DNA of 64,000 nucleotides, from NCBI GenBank assembly GCA_032690845.1, contig CM064425.1:36792240-36856239 (forward strand), written 5' to 3'. Below, piece after piece: positions 1 to 11,163 of the stretch. The notes beneath the pieces are model-generated. The model was not told the origin of the DNA and did no database searches. It saw only the letters and a program-made list of their open reading frames with translations. The stretch comes from Eleusine coracana subsp. coracana (taxonomy: Eukaryota > Streptophyta > Magnoliopsida > Poales > Poaceae). The translations under genes were made by a program, and so were the position numbers. Within the stretch, counting starts at the first letter, position 1. Each line of letters begins with the position of its first letter.

Positions 1-497
1 AATTCGCTCTGGCCCAAACTAGTCCATTCCCGGTCATGTACTTTTACAACATTTTAGTATGGGTCTTGACAAGGAATCTGCCCTATATCTTGACATTTCC
101 GCCTGAGGATCACTCATGCATAAAACACCGGCCCAAGGAAAGGAGATCCTTCAGTGTATTCTTGAAAATACATCCTTCCTAGCCAAATATGAAGAGCCAC
201 CGATGGAATATGTCAAATCCAATGACGAGGTCCAAAATCCTATCAAGCCTGTAGCCTCTACATCCTTAGCCTCAAATTTAGAAACCTCGTACGAACCATC
301 CAATTTAGAGGATGAGGATCCCTCACCCACTGACTCGCCATTCATATTCGACGATAGTCTGTTTGAAGACTATAGGAATGCCTCGAATTATGAAATACAG
401 GTTAAACCGTCCGCTCCAAACATATCCGCTTGTCCCTACGATGTGGCTTGCCTTCCCGGACGATCGAGGTCCCGAAGCTGCTGATAACGCAGACACT
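1..497 (+). pseudogene. Athila-like retrotransposon gag-region remnant
   Basis: The open frame 116-484 carries blocks I recognise from the region between gag and pol of Athila-type Gypsy elements of grasses: an ILENT motif near residue 15, an acidic middle, and LFEDY then NASNYE near residues 83-93, followed by PSAP. No zinc knuckle, protease or reverse transcriptase is present, and the frame upstream of 116 has stops. The similarity fades near 450 and a long Del-type LTR begins at about 498. It is a fragment cut off by the window edge and by the later insertion. The lineage call rests on memory of motifs, not a search. Confidence 0.5.
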
Positions 498-3400
498 TGA
501 TAATACAACAGTGGTCCAAATTTAAGTTGAATTATTACATCATTATGGTGATCGAAGTGCAGCGGAATGATACAAGTTGAAGTTTGTTTTGAAAAGCAGC
601 GGAATCAAATAACGATAAGAAACTACGAGCTCAACGATACAACATAGTGATGATTCATGCCCGAGACCATCACCCTAGCAGCACACACAGTCACTACGGT
701 GGCAGGTCAGACTCCTAGTGGGCAGTCCAACCCTCAGGAACCTGCATGTCCCAAGGCAACACATCTACAGGCAATTCTATCTCTTCAGTACCTGAAAACA
801 ATAGAGGCACAAAGCCTGAGTACTAATTACTTAGCAAGACAATTGCCAAGTTAATTGGGTTGAGCAAAAATGTAACTTTAGTGATAGCATGAGATAATAA
901 CATAGTACATAAAGTATGTACAACATAAGAGCAGTAATAATAATAATCAACAATAACCAACATAATCCAGTTCCATAGTACCATGTGCAACTACGAGATG
1001 ACTTAGTGACCAAGCGGTACTCATTACTACGAGGGACAGCAATTGCAATTGATTTACACCAGCTGGGAAAACCCGAAATGCATGACGTATACGCACCAAT
1101 TAAGGTCGTATACGACAACCATTCACAAGAAACACTCACACCTTCACCCGGATCCAGTGACGTCAAGTGGGCATGCTGTCCTGCCAATAGTACTTCGCGG
1201 TATAGACTGCCCACTCCAGCAACAGAAGGGTTAAACAACCAACGCACCATAGCCGTGCTCCAATGCAAGTATTTAATGCTACGTCGGTTTACTAGTGCCC
1301 ATAAACTAGCATGCATTCGGTACTGTTCAAAACTTGATGAAGGGGCCGACCACGGACGGGTCCTAGGGTGGGCAAGGCAGGGCTACCGTAGTCAACACCC
1401 ATATGTTGCTGCAAACCTACACATGCATAATCCCTGCTCCGCCATAACATCAAAAGTAAACTTCTTTTATAAGTTCAAATTTAGTGATCAAGTCAATTCC
1501 TTAGTAATAATATCTACCGAACTATTAACTAAGCATAGCAATATAGTACCGAGCCTACCAAGGTTCTGATAACAGTAGCATAGGTCGATTGGGGTAACAT
1601 GCAAGGTGGGTTTCAATCAACTGCTATGACCTAGTGCAACAAACAAAAATAGACACTGGAAGTCCGGCTCCTGCTCCTGAGTGTCGTTACCTATATATGA
1701 ACAATGGTTTAACGGTATTGTTGTAACACCGTTACATGCAATGATATGATGGATGCATGATGACTTTAGTGTTGAAGTGATAACATTGTTATTAACATGT
1801 TCTAGAGGCCATATGCTTCGCAGAAGCAAATTAGAGTTTCATTATTTTATGTGTGTTAACCATTTAGATAGGGTTAAAATAGTTTTATGAACCATAATGC
1901 AATTAAAATAGCAAACAAATGATTCTGGACTTGAGTGATTTATCATGAACAAGGACATACATGAACTTTATTTTTACCAAGTTACAGCTTCTGGACATTA
2001 ATAAATTAAGTACTAGCATTTATTCAAGTTAAAGCATTAATTAATTCAAAGTGCATGAAATAAGGCAATTTTGACTTGACCAAAATTCAGAGTGATGTAG
2101 TAGCATGAAATAACAGTGCATGCAAAAGATTATAATTAAATTGCATTTGTAGAATTTATAAGGATTTAATTGATCTTTGTACAAGATAAACTAATTATTA
2201 AAAAATACTTTGACATAAGTAGCTTGCTATCATTTTTATAAAATAGAGCACATTATTATGGAACTATAGAACTTGGTTTGAGGTCCATTGGAGTTGAAAT
2301 GAATTTACTATGAGTTTTAGAAGTTCTCAGCATTTTTTGTAAATTTCTCTGGTTTTTTCTGGTTTATTTAAAGACACGTGGGTGCCACGTTAGCTGCCAC
2401 GTCGGCTCCATGTCAGAGCCACATAGGCTGCCAGCAAGCGCCAGTCAGCACTGACAGAGCGGAGCGGCGCACGGTCAGAGCTCGATAGAGGGCTCGCTGC
2501 TGGCGACTATAGATGGCGAAAGCTTGCCGCGAACGCACGGTTGTGGAGCACGGATCGAGGCGGAGTGGGTGGTGTTGATCGCGAGGTCGAGATCTCACCG
2601 GAAGGTGGTCGTCAACAACGAGCGGCGGAGGAGGAACTTCGGCGACGTCGTGTTTTTGCTACAAGGCATGAAATGGGACTTTATCTTCGCCTGGACCTTC
2701 ACTGGGTGTCGAGGAAGACCAGCATCGCCTTTGCTTGTGTGGAGGAGGGCCGGAGCACAGAGCTCATCGGCGAGGCGGCATGGTTCTGATGGCAGAGCAG
2801 AGGTGGTGGCTGGGGAAAAACGGAATGTCGATGATCTTGTGTACGGAAACAAAAGGGAAACAGATCAGGCACAATCGGCCATGAGTCGAGTATACGCGCG
2901 AAGAAGAAGGAGGGGATACGGCTCAACTGAGGCGAGGAATTTTGCGGCGGCATCGACGTGGTCGCTGGGGGGCACTTCTCTGATTTTACTCCGATTCACG
3001 CAGCTATTGCAAACAAAAGGGCAGGCATGGGCGTGGCATCTAGTAGGGGATTAGGCACCGGTGGTTGGAGTTCATCTTGCTTGGGGATGCTATGGAGCAG
3101 TGGCGAGGCAAGCTTCAAGCTTTCGGTGGCGGCAAAGGCGAGAAGCAGGGAAATACGGGAATGGTGGAGGGAAGGGGGGGGTTGTTTATAGGCCGAACAA
3201 GGCCGGGAGAGGGGGTAGAGGGGGTGCACGCGTGGTCGGGTGGCCGGGAGCAGCAGAGGTGCCGTGGAACTTGCGAAGCTGCGGCAATGGCAGGGGAAGG
3301 TCGCGTCAGCGCGGCGGCAGCAAAAGCAACTCGGACCTGCGTCCTTTAGCGGCGTGTTGCGGCGGGGTGCACGGCGGAGATGAGACGAGTGCTGTTTTTC

Positions 3401-4302
3401 GGGGGGAGCGGCCTGATGCCGGGAATTGGGGAGTGCAGCAACGGCCATGGCGGCGAGTCCCAAGGCGGCGAAAAAGGACTCACCCCGACGGCAGCTAGCG
3501 GCGTGCGGTGCGGTGGTAGGGGCCACGGAGGGGGACGACACATTGGTCGGGTACGCGAGTGTGGCTTCGAGTCCCGAGGTGGAAGAAAAAGGACGACGGC
3601 AATTGGAGACATCGGAAAACAGGGAGCAGCGATAGGGCACGGTGGCCTCGGACGGGGAAAAGGTGACACGAGGCAGCGGTGATGCGACGGCAGCGAGTGG
3701 GGGCGCGGGGAAGTGCGGGATCGAGTCCCGAGGACGGCAGAGCAAGCGCAGCGGTAGAGAATGGCACAGGCACACGCGCTCGCGAGAGGGAGCGCTGGGA
3801 GGAAGGAGACAAGCAACTTCTGCAGCCAGGCCCTTAAACTTTCAAATTGTTTACAAAAAGGTCCCTGGCATAGTTTTATTTAATTTCCCTATGCTAAAAG
3901 CCTCCAAATGAGATAAAATTTTATATACAGGCCCTCCATGATGTGTAAAATTAATTAGTGGAGTCCATTTGGTCAGAATAGTTGCACTTTAATTAGGATT
4001 GAATCTTTACTTTGAAATGTCTTTTAAACATGAATTATTTAATTAAAGCACTTTCCAAAAGAGATAAAATTCTAATCTCTGGTATAAAATTCTATTTTAT
4101 TATACTCATATTTATGATGTAATTATTTGGCTTATGTTTTATAGAAAAATTTAAATTTCTTCACATTTTTGTTTGCAGGGGTTTTATTTAACTTAAAGGA
4201 AATTCTAAACTTTTTTAAATGGCTCTATTATTTCATGCTTTCCTTGAACTCAAATTCTATGCTGGCATGCTAATTAAATTGAGATGAGACACTACAGTGT
4301 CA
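498..4302 (-). mobile_element. Long LTR of a Del/Tekay-type Gypsy element (3' LTR, minus strand)
   Basis: On the minus strand, the chromodomain end of a pol frame is followed by a purine-rich tract (AAGGAGGGAGGG, 4303-4318) and then by TGACACTG at 4302, the usual order of pol, polypurine tract and 3' LTR. The other end is placed at TGATAATAC (498), because the Athila-like sequence stops there. That gives about 3.8 kb, large but normal for Del/Tekay-type elements. The stretch 2390-3840 is very GC-rich and carries many overlapping open frames on both strands, none with recognisable domains. I read them as LTR sequence, not genes. The second LTR is not in the window and no target duplication could be confirmed. 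Confidence 0.5.
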
Positions 4303-4773
4303 TAGCCCTCCCTCCTTAAAGAAATCTCGTCCCAAGATTCAGAACAAAGCAGACTAGAGAGGGGGCATGAAATAAAATTTACCTGAGAATGATGACCAGA
4401 ATTCCGGGTAATGAGTACTGAGAAATTCCTTAGATTCTCAGGTGGATTCATCTTCTGAGTGATTACTCCATTGTACTTTATAGAATTTGATTGTTCTTTT
4501 GCGGGTTGTGCATTCTTTTTCATCAAGGATTTTTATTGGTTGTTCGGAGTATGTGAGGTTCGTTTGAAGATGATCATACTTTTCCATGACAACATCTATT
4601 GGAGGTTTGAGACACCATTTCAGTTGTGATACATGAAATGTGTTATGAACTCCAGATAGATTAGAAGGTAGCTCCAACTTGTAGGCTACTTGTCTACATC
4701 TCTCCAGAATTTTGAATGGGCCGATATAGCGGGGTGCTAATTTTCCTTTGATTCCAAAGCGTTGAATGCCTTT
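4303..4773 (-). pseudogene. Del/Tekay Gypsy pol C-terminus with chromodomain
   Basis: The minus-strand frame 4438-4770 reads through the integrase C-terminal core (KLAPRYIGPF, FHVSQLK) into a chromodomain-like end (PVKILD-type and KVQWSNHSEDE motifs). The codon after EDEST is TGA where the family has Trp, so the frame is broken. Another frame then continues with SESWDEIS up to the polypurine tract. Chromodomains of this lineage bind histone marks and guide integration (family knowledge). The upstream part of pol is missing because a family-A LTR begins at 4774. Confidence 0.8.
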
Positions 4774-5696
4774 TGATGAGGACATCACTCCTATGGATAC
4801 ACACAACACTCCTCCAATTCTGGACTTGCAAGGTCCAATGACTAGAGCTCGTGCACGACGACTAAATTTAGAGGTGAGCTCGTTCCTACATTCTTCGCTA
4901 TATGTTACTTTTGAGAATGGTTTGCTACCTAATGATTATTTTATGATTAGAAACCATGGAGAGGACCAGGAGATGATGGGAGAAGGAGTTGGGGATGTCG
5001 AGGACCAGCAAGGGTTTGAAAGCCAAAGTGGAGGCCCAATCAAAACCGACTTCGAGTCTGTTTCGGGCCCCAGGACCAGTCTGCACTAAAACAGTCACCC
5101 AGGACGCATACGGACTCGGATTTGGACGTTCTACATATGCACGAAAAGATAAGGAGAACACCTTTCCAATTCCGCCGGCCTCATGTAAAAATTCATCCTG
5201 AGTCATCGGGAATCGTCGAAACAAGAGAGAGTCCAGAATCTGTGTCGGTGTTGTGTCGCCTATTTTTGGCCTTTGGGCTTTTTATTTAGTTGAGCCCAAT
5301 TAGGGGCGCGTCTAGAGGGTCTTACATGACCCTAGGGTCTTTATATACATCTGTCGCCGCACCATTAGGGTTCGGGTGTTGCTTAGATCAATTCTGTTCA
5401 TACACAGTGTCGCCGTTCATCGGTTTGTGAGACCCCAACTTCGAGAGTTTAATCATCCATCTGCAATTGTGTTGCATTCTTCGTTGTTCTTGCTTGTGTT
5501 CTTGATTCGCAGGCAGGGATTAGCCTTCTCGGCGAGGTCAATCGTCTTTGGACGGTTGATAACCAGAGGAGACGTCGTGCTGCGATTGCGGGGTTTAGAA
5601 CGTGCTCTTCTGAAGCCGGATCGATTTGTGTGTCGCCTCCGACCAAATCAACTTACCAAGAACCTTTCGGAAGATCGGGAACCCTTGTTTACATTA
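4774..5696 (+). mobile_element. Isolated LTR of Gypsy family A, plus orientation
   Basis: This 923-bp segment aligns end to end, in reverse orientation, with the two 924-bp LTRs of the element at 21691-28059. It begins TGATGAGGAC and ends with a mutated terminus (ACATTA instead of ACATCA). There is no internal sequence and no matching 5-bp repeat at its borders (CCTTT and AAAAC), so it is not a clean solo LTR from simple recombination. On its left is Del pol, on its right a truncated Sirevirus LTR. A TATATA-containing stretch at 5340-5349 followed by GC-rich sequence is a plausible LTR promoter. Confidence 0.85.
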
Positions 5697-6757
5697 AAAA
5701 CTCGCTCAAAAAGGAGATCAAAAATTCCTACAAAAATAGCTCCAAAAATAGAGAAAAAGATAAATTCAAGATTTAGGGAGAGAGGAAGATCTTGAGCACG
5801 AAAATACTTCTCATATCATAGAAACATGCTTACAAGATCCATGGATACAAGGCTAGGAAGCCACCCTCTTCCTCCCACTATTTGGAAGAGAAAGAGTGGT
5901 ATCTCACACACCCTCTCCTCTCCTCTATTACATAAAGACCTCTCCTAGCACTTTGAATGAAGTCTTAACAAGGCTAATAGGAAGAGGCACCTCTCCCATC
6001 AGCCACACCTCTCCTTATATAGGCCTAGGGTCCAAGACAACTCTACCCTTGACCTATAACTCATTGCCACCTGCCACCAGGGGCAAAACCGTCCAACTCT
6101 TTTTCCTTCACCCGAACACCATCGAGCCCTTCACAACTTTGCTTCGCCTCGACGTAAGCTCCGCGATGGTGCCACGTGCACCACCGACCACCGCCACTGG
6201 TTTTGAGGCCCACACCAGGAAACCACCTTGCACACTTCTCAAAGCGCGACTTCTTGATCTTGATGCATGTCACCTCGTCCCGTGATCCTCCTCGTCGGCA
6301 AGTCTCTCCCGCCTCCGGTCCATTGGAAGCCTCTACTTGCACCGACGCCCGAACCTTTGACTTGGTCAACCCCACCGTCTTGATCACCACCCATGGTTTT
6401 GAGGCTCAACCGTGAAACCATCCGTGCTTCTTGCCTCTCCACGTGTATGGTGTGGATCACCCTTGACTTCACCCGGCCTCCCGATCTCTGGCCCCAAATC
6501 TTCTACTTGTGCCCGATCCTCTCGTCGTTGACCGCCAAGTTGACTCCAGTGACCTATACATCATGAGACAAGCAAACACATTTCCCATCTACTGCAAACT
6601 CTCCAACATCCTCACCAACTCCGGTTAGTCAAAACCATGACATGCAGAACCTCATGCAATCCCCAGAATCCCGCATTTCAACTCAAACACCAACTCAACC
6701 AATGTCAATTACTCATGACATATTGCAAACCATGGCACATATCCACATGGTTTCTCA
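5697..6757 (-). repeat. Truncated 3' LTR of Sirevirus A
   Basis: It matches the inner 1,060 bp or so of the complete LTR at 13604-15396, from AAAACTCGCTC (equivalent to about 14333) to the LTR end CACATGGTTTCTCA. The first 729 bp of the LTR, including the palindrome array, are absent and the family-A LTR stands in their place. A TATA-like CTATATAAGG lies on the minus strand at 6013-6022. Confidence 0.85.
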
Positions 6758-8119
6758 ATCTCCCTCTTGATGAGTATATTGACAACACCAAATGCACAAA
6801 GATTAGAGAATGAAATGCGAAGCCGAATAAGCACATCCAAATGGCCAAACCCAAAGAAAAGGTGAAAAGTAGGCCATCTAGCAAAACAGGGATCACAAAA
6901 CCAAGAGTTGGCAAAGACAGCGACTTGAGACGCAAAGAGTGTGAAAAGCGCAAGAAAACACTCAAGGACATGATATGCTCCCCCTTAACTTGTGGTAGGT
7001 CTCATGTAATGCAAAATGGATCATTTTAAGTTTCTTAGCATTATTTGTGCATGACACAACTTTCGCCCCCTTTGGCAATGAACTCATCAAAGAGGCAAAA
7101 GAACAAACAAACATGCAATACATCAAGATGCAAACCTAAGGAGCTTCAATAATTACAGACATGCATTTAACTATGCTAATCAAAAACATAGAGCCATGAA
7201 GTGCAAAAGCAATAGCTCACCATCATAGATAGCAAGGCATAAATACCAAGAGCTATACAAGCTAAGTAAAAAGATTGACTAGCTTAGATAGAATCAAATT
7301 TGCTCATCATGAGATAACTGCCACCACATGTGTAAGTACTCCCATCCAAGGCAAAACAAGTATCAAGTGAATCAAAAGAAACTAGCCAGTCTCCATCTCA
7401 ACCAAGGCAACAAGCATTTGCAGAAAATGAGCTTTACAAACGCTCACATATGCAACAAAGACTCATTTGATCAAGTGTTTATTGTTTATCCTCATATGTC
7501 CTTTTATCCATGCGGAGGGTCGCACGACTGGGTACGGCAAACACCCCGAGGCCTCAAGTCACTGTGTTTGGATTTAGCATTTCAGAATAATTTGATCAAA
7601 GCACTTAGTAGAATTTCATGATTTATTCACACGACAAAAAAGCATGCCTTTGTGACAAAATGAACACACGTTCCCACAATGTTCTATCATGAGCTAAACA
7701 TTTGCAAAGCCTTCCATTTCGCAAACACAAGGTGCCAAAGCCAAGATATCCTCTAGACTAATCTCAACTAAAGTCTTGACAGGGATAAAAGCAATTATAC
7801 ACATGGTGAGCAAGTCTTAGTAAGATTAGTTCATAAGGTTCACAAGAAGCTAAATTTACCTTTAAGATTAGCAAGTTGCTCGAAAGAGTCTATAACAAGC
7901 CATCTAGAAAATCTAAGCATGAGAGATTACTATCACATCCACACAACTTAGCTCAAGCTCAATCATAGCAAAGAGAAATGCAAGAAAGCATAAGAATCAA
8001 AGCTCATATACCAATGCATATATTACATATGAGATGCAATGCATAAAAGGTAAGATACATATATACAAGAGAACACCAACTCCCCCTCAAATGATGCCAC
8101 AAGGATGGCAAACACCAAG
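6758..8119 (-). promoter_or_regulatory. Sirevirus 3' non-coding tract with multiple polypurine tracts
   Basis: Between the RNase H end and the 3' LTR there is no credible coding frame. Read on the minus strand it has four G-rich purine runs: next to the LTR (AAGAGGGAGAT, 6758-6769), then at about 6974-6985 (AAGGGGGAGC), 7064-7075 (AAAGGGGGCGA) and 8081-8096 (TTTGAGGGGGAGT). Only the first sits where plus-strand priming is expected. A series of polypurine tracts in this region has been described for Sireviruses. Confidence 0.6.
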
Positions 8120-9182
8120 CTACCCCCGAAGAAAAGCAAATCTCGAAGCATCTAGGGGCTTCGTAAGGATATTAGCCAATTGGTTTTTGGTGTCAATGTA
8201 TTCGACCTCAACATCTCCCTTCTCAACATTATATCTCAGGAAGTGGAATCTCACATTTATGTGTTTGACCTTACCATGTAGGATTGGGTTCTTGGCTAAG
8301 CATATGAAACTGGAGTTATCACACAAGAGTGGAACACCCTTAAAGATTAACCCATACCCTCTCATGCTGGATACTATCCATAGGATTTGTGAGTAGCAGC
8401 TAGCAGCAACAACATACTCAGCCTCTGTGGTGGATTGGGCTACACTCGACTGCTTAAGAGAAGACCAACAGATCAAAGAAGTACCCAAGAAATGGCAAGT
8501 ACCAGAAGTGCTCTTCCAATCAATTCTACACCCAGCAAAGTCCGTATCCGAATACCCAATGAGATTAAGAGATGAAGATGCAGAGTACCAAAGACCGAAC
8601 TCAAGTGTGTATTTGAGATACCTGAAGATGCGCTTGATAGCCTTGCGATGAGTCACCCTTGGGGAAGCCTGAAAGCAAGCACAAAGACACACTGCAAAGT
8701 GTTGGTCGGGTCTCGTCGCCGTCAGGTACAAGAGGGTGCTAATCATGCTCCTGTACTCCCTTTGATCCACTACTTCACAGTCTTCGTCAGGGTCAAGTGT
8801 CGTTGTTGTGGACATTGATGTTGACAACGGCTTTACATTTACCATGTCAAACTTCTTCAGGAGATCCTTCATTTACTTGGCTTGACGTATGAAGGTGCCT
8901 TGCTTGCACTGCTTGATTTGAAGTCCAAGAAAGAAGGTGAGCTCACCCATCACCGACATCTGAAATTCATTTTCCATAGCTTCCTAAAATCTAGACACAA
9001 GAGCATGAGAGGAACCTCCAAAGATGATATCATCCACGTAAATCTGAACCATTAGAAAGTCATTGTCATGCTTTAGAGTGAACAAGGTTTTGTCAACACA
9101 CCCCATGACATACCCGCGCTCTAGCAAGAAGGACTTAAGCCTAGCATAACATGCCCTAGGTGCTTGCTTTAGCCCGTACAAA
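8120..9182 (-). pseudogene. Sirevirus A reverse transcriptase C-terminal half and RNase H
   Basis: The frame 8984-9181 carries YGLKQAPR and the catalytic YVDDIIFG motif. The frame 8120-8872 carries the RNase H region: YLTATRPD, YSDTDFAGC, the TEAEYV motif and DNSS, ending in HINVRFHF and the ILTKPL block. The enzyme would copy the element RNA into DNA and degrade the RNA strand. Stops near 8981 and 8873 split what was one frame. The sequence is close enough to consensus that decay is moderate. Confidence 0.9.
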
Positions 9183-9184
9183 GC

Positions 9185-9828
9185 CTTTTAAAGCTTGTAC
9201 ACATGGTTTGGGTATTGTTGGTGCTCAAAGCCAGGTGGTTGTCTCATATAAACCTCTTCCTCTATGAAACCATTTAGGAAAGTTCTCTTGACATCCATTT
9301 GGTAGAGTCTAATGCCCTTAGAGGCAGCAAATGGAAACAAGATCCTAATGGCTTCTATGTGTGCAACAGGAGCAAAGGTTTCCCCATAGTCTAAGACCTC
9401 TACTTGACTGAAACCCTGGGCAACAAGCCTAACCTTGTTTCTAACAACCTCACCATCTTCCCCATGCTTGTTTTTGAAAACCCACTTGGTTCCAATGACA
9501 TTGATACCAACAGGAGGCTCTACTATAGGGTCCACACTTTGTTTCTCTCAAAGTTTTCCAACTCTTCATGCATGGCATTAACCCAATTTTCATCAGATAG
9601 TGCATGTCCAACATCCTGAGGTTCAAAGGTGGCAGCAGGAACAAGCTCGGATGTGGGATGGAAGGACTCATCATCGTCATCATCCAAGGCCTGTAGATCC
9701 TCTTCTACAAAGATACTCTCCTCCATCTCCCTGTTACCTGCAGTCATAACTACACTGCTTGCACAAGAGTTTGATTCATCAAAGGTTGCATCGTAGAACT
9801 CTACGATGGTGTTAGTTTCCAAATTCAA
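9185..9828 (-). pseudogene. Sirevirus A reverse transcriptase N-terminal part and linker
   Basis: The frame 9188-9535 contains GTKWVFKNK, RLVAQGFSQ, YGETFAPVA and YQMDVKRTFLNG, the conserved N-terminal blocks of Copia reverse transcriptase. It ends with a TAA (9185-9187) immediately before the YGLKQAPR block, where the family has an amino acid, so this is an in-frame nonsense change. The partly overlapping frame 9523-9828 holds the acidic linker between integrase and reverse transcriptase. A frame change lies between them. Confidence 0.85.
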
Positions 9829-10625
9829 AACTCTGTAAGAATAGCCATGAAGGGTGTAGCCAAGAAAGATGCCATCAGAAGTCTTGACTCAAACTTATCA
9901 AGATTGCCACGCTTGAGAATGAAGCACTTGCAACCAAAAGCGCGCAAATGAGAAACATATGGCTTCCTCCCAAAGCGTAGCTCATAGGAAGTCACATTAA
10001 GAATTGAGCGCAAGAAAACCTGATTGGAAACATAGCAAGCAGTGCTAATGGCCTCAGCCCAGAACCGTCTCGAAGTCCAACGCTCATCGAGCATCGTCCG
10101 GGCCATTTCTACCAAGGTTCTGTTCTTTCTTTTAACCACACCATTCTGCTGAGGAACACGAGGTACTGAAAACTGATGCTCAATACCATGCTCAAGACAG
10201 AAACAATCAAAGAAGGAGTTCTTGAACTCGGTGCCATTATCACTACGAATTGCTCGTAATGCACCAGGAAGTTCCTTGAACAACCTGAAAGCTAAGCTCC
10301 AAAAGTGATAAAACACTTCATCCTTGCTCTCAAGAAAGTAAACCCAAGAGTAGCGAGAGTAGTCGTCAAAAATCACAAGAACATACCACTTCCTACCTGC
10401 CGAACGAATCCGAGAAGGACCAATAGTTTCCATATGAAGCAGCTCTCCAGGGCGTTCAGTCATCACTAAATTGATTGGTGGATGAGAAGCGGCAATCATT
10501 TTCCTATGACGACAAGGAGCATAAACCAAATCCTTATCAAATTTGAGCTTAGGAAATCCTCGGATCAAACCTAGGCCACTCAAGCGACAAAGAAAGTCAA
10601 AGCTCATGCGACCTAGTCTCCTATG
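9825..10625 (-). pseudogene. Sirevirus A integrase, catalytic residues lost
   Basis: The frame 9825-10607 (260 residues) is the integrase core: GPSRIRSAG near residue 63, FDDYSRYSW near 80, SDNGTEFKN near 122, PQQNGVV near 152 and FGRKPYVSHLRAFGC further on. The D,D(35)E triad reads Glu60, Asp123, Lys159, with 35 residues between the second and third positions. The first Asp has become Glu and the final Glu has become Lys (GAA to AAA). The zinc-binding N-terminus is damaged too: a TGA replaces Trp just upstream and a His is lost. It cannot integrate DNA. Confidence 0.9.
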
Positions 10626-11033
10626 TCATTTCCAGAGCTCAGAAGAAGATTGAGCAAACAAGCACTTGTGAGAACCAGGAGAACCAGCAAAATCAACCTG
10701 AAAAACCTTCCCAATGCTAGAAATCCCACAAACTAAAGAGCCATTCGAATCAAGAACACAAGAAGCATTTTTCTTAAAGCGCACTTCCAAACCAACATCA
10801 AGCAACAGAGAGACAGAGAGGAGATTGTACTTAAGATGCTCAACCAAACCCATATCCTTGAGAGTGAATTTTTCATTTACTTTTACCGCGCCTCTTGCCT
10901 TCACTCTCCCTCTCTTGTCATCTCCAAAGGTCACATACTCCCGGCGCTTCAAGGGAGTGAGGCTGGAGAACCACTTTTCATCTCCGGTCATGTGGCGCGA
11001 ACACCCGGAGTCCATTAGCCATTTGTTCTCCAA
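10626..11033 (-). pseudogene. Sirevirus A aspartic protease domain
   Basis: This short frame starts with MENKW and has the retroviral-type protease motif DSGCSRHMTG at about residues 8-17, followed by GHVKVN-like and LLSVS blocks (here EHLKYNLLSV). The DSG triad is intact. The frame runs into the integrase zinc-finger region and is cut by a TGA in place of a Trp codon at about 10616. The domain would cut the polyprotein. In this element it is only a relic within a broken pol. Confidence 0.85.
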
Positions 11034-11163
11034 GCCTCCACCTGCTGCCTACAAAGAATGAGAAGGAAAGATCGCTAACTCAGTGCTGGGGTTAGAAAGA
11101 AAACTCTTGGGAAGCCAACACTGAATCACACGACCTGCAGGAGTTATCACAGTTCTTTGCACA

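Noticed and set aside
2399..3840. Many long overlapping frames on both strands in GC-rich DNA, up to 259 codons
   Set aside because: They are Pro/Arg/Ser-rich on one strand and Gly/Arg-rich on the other, with no domain, as expected from GC-rich LTR sequence with few stops. The placement between a polypurine tract and an LTR end supports LTR origin.
5896..6472. Frames repeated at 14506-15257 and 47049-47604
   Set aside because: They are the same Sirevirus LTR sequence in three copies. The frames are non-coding and differ in length between copies.
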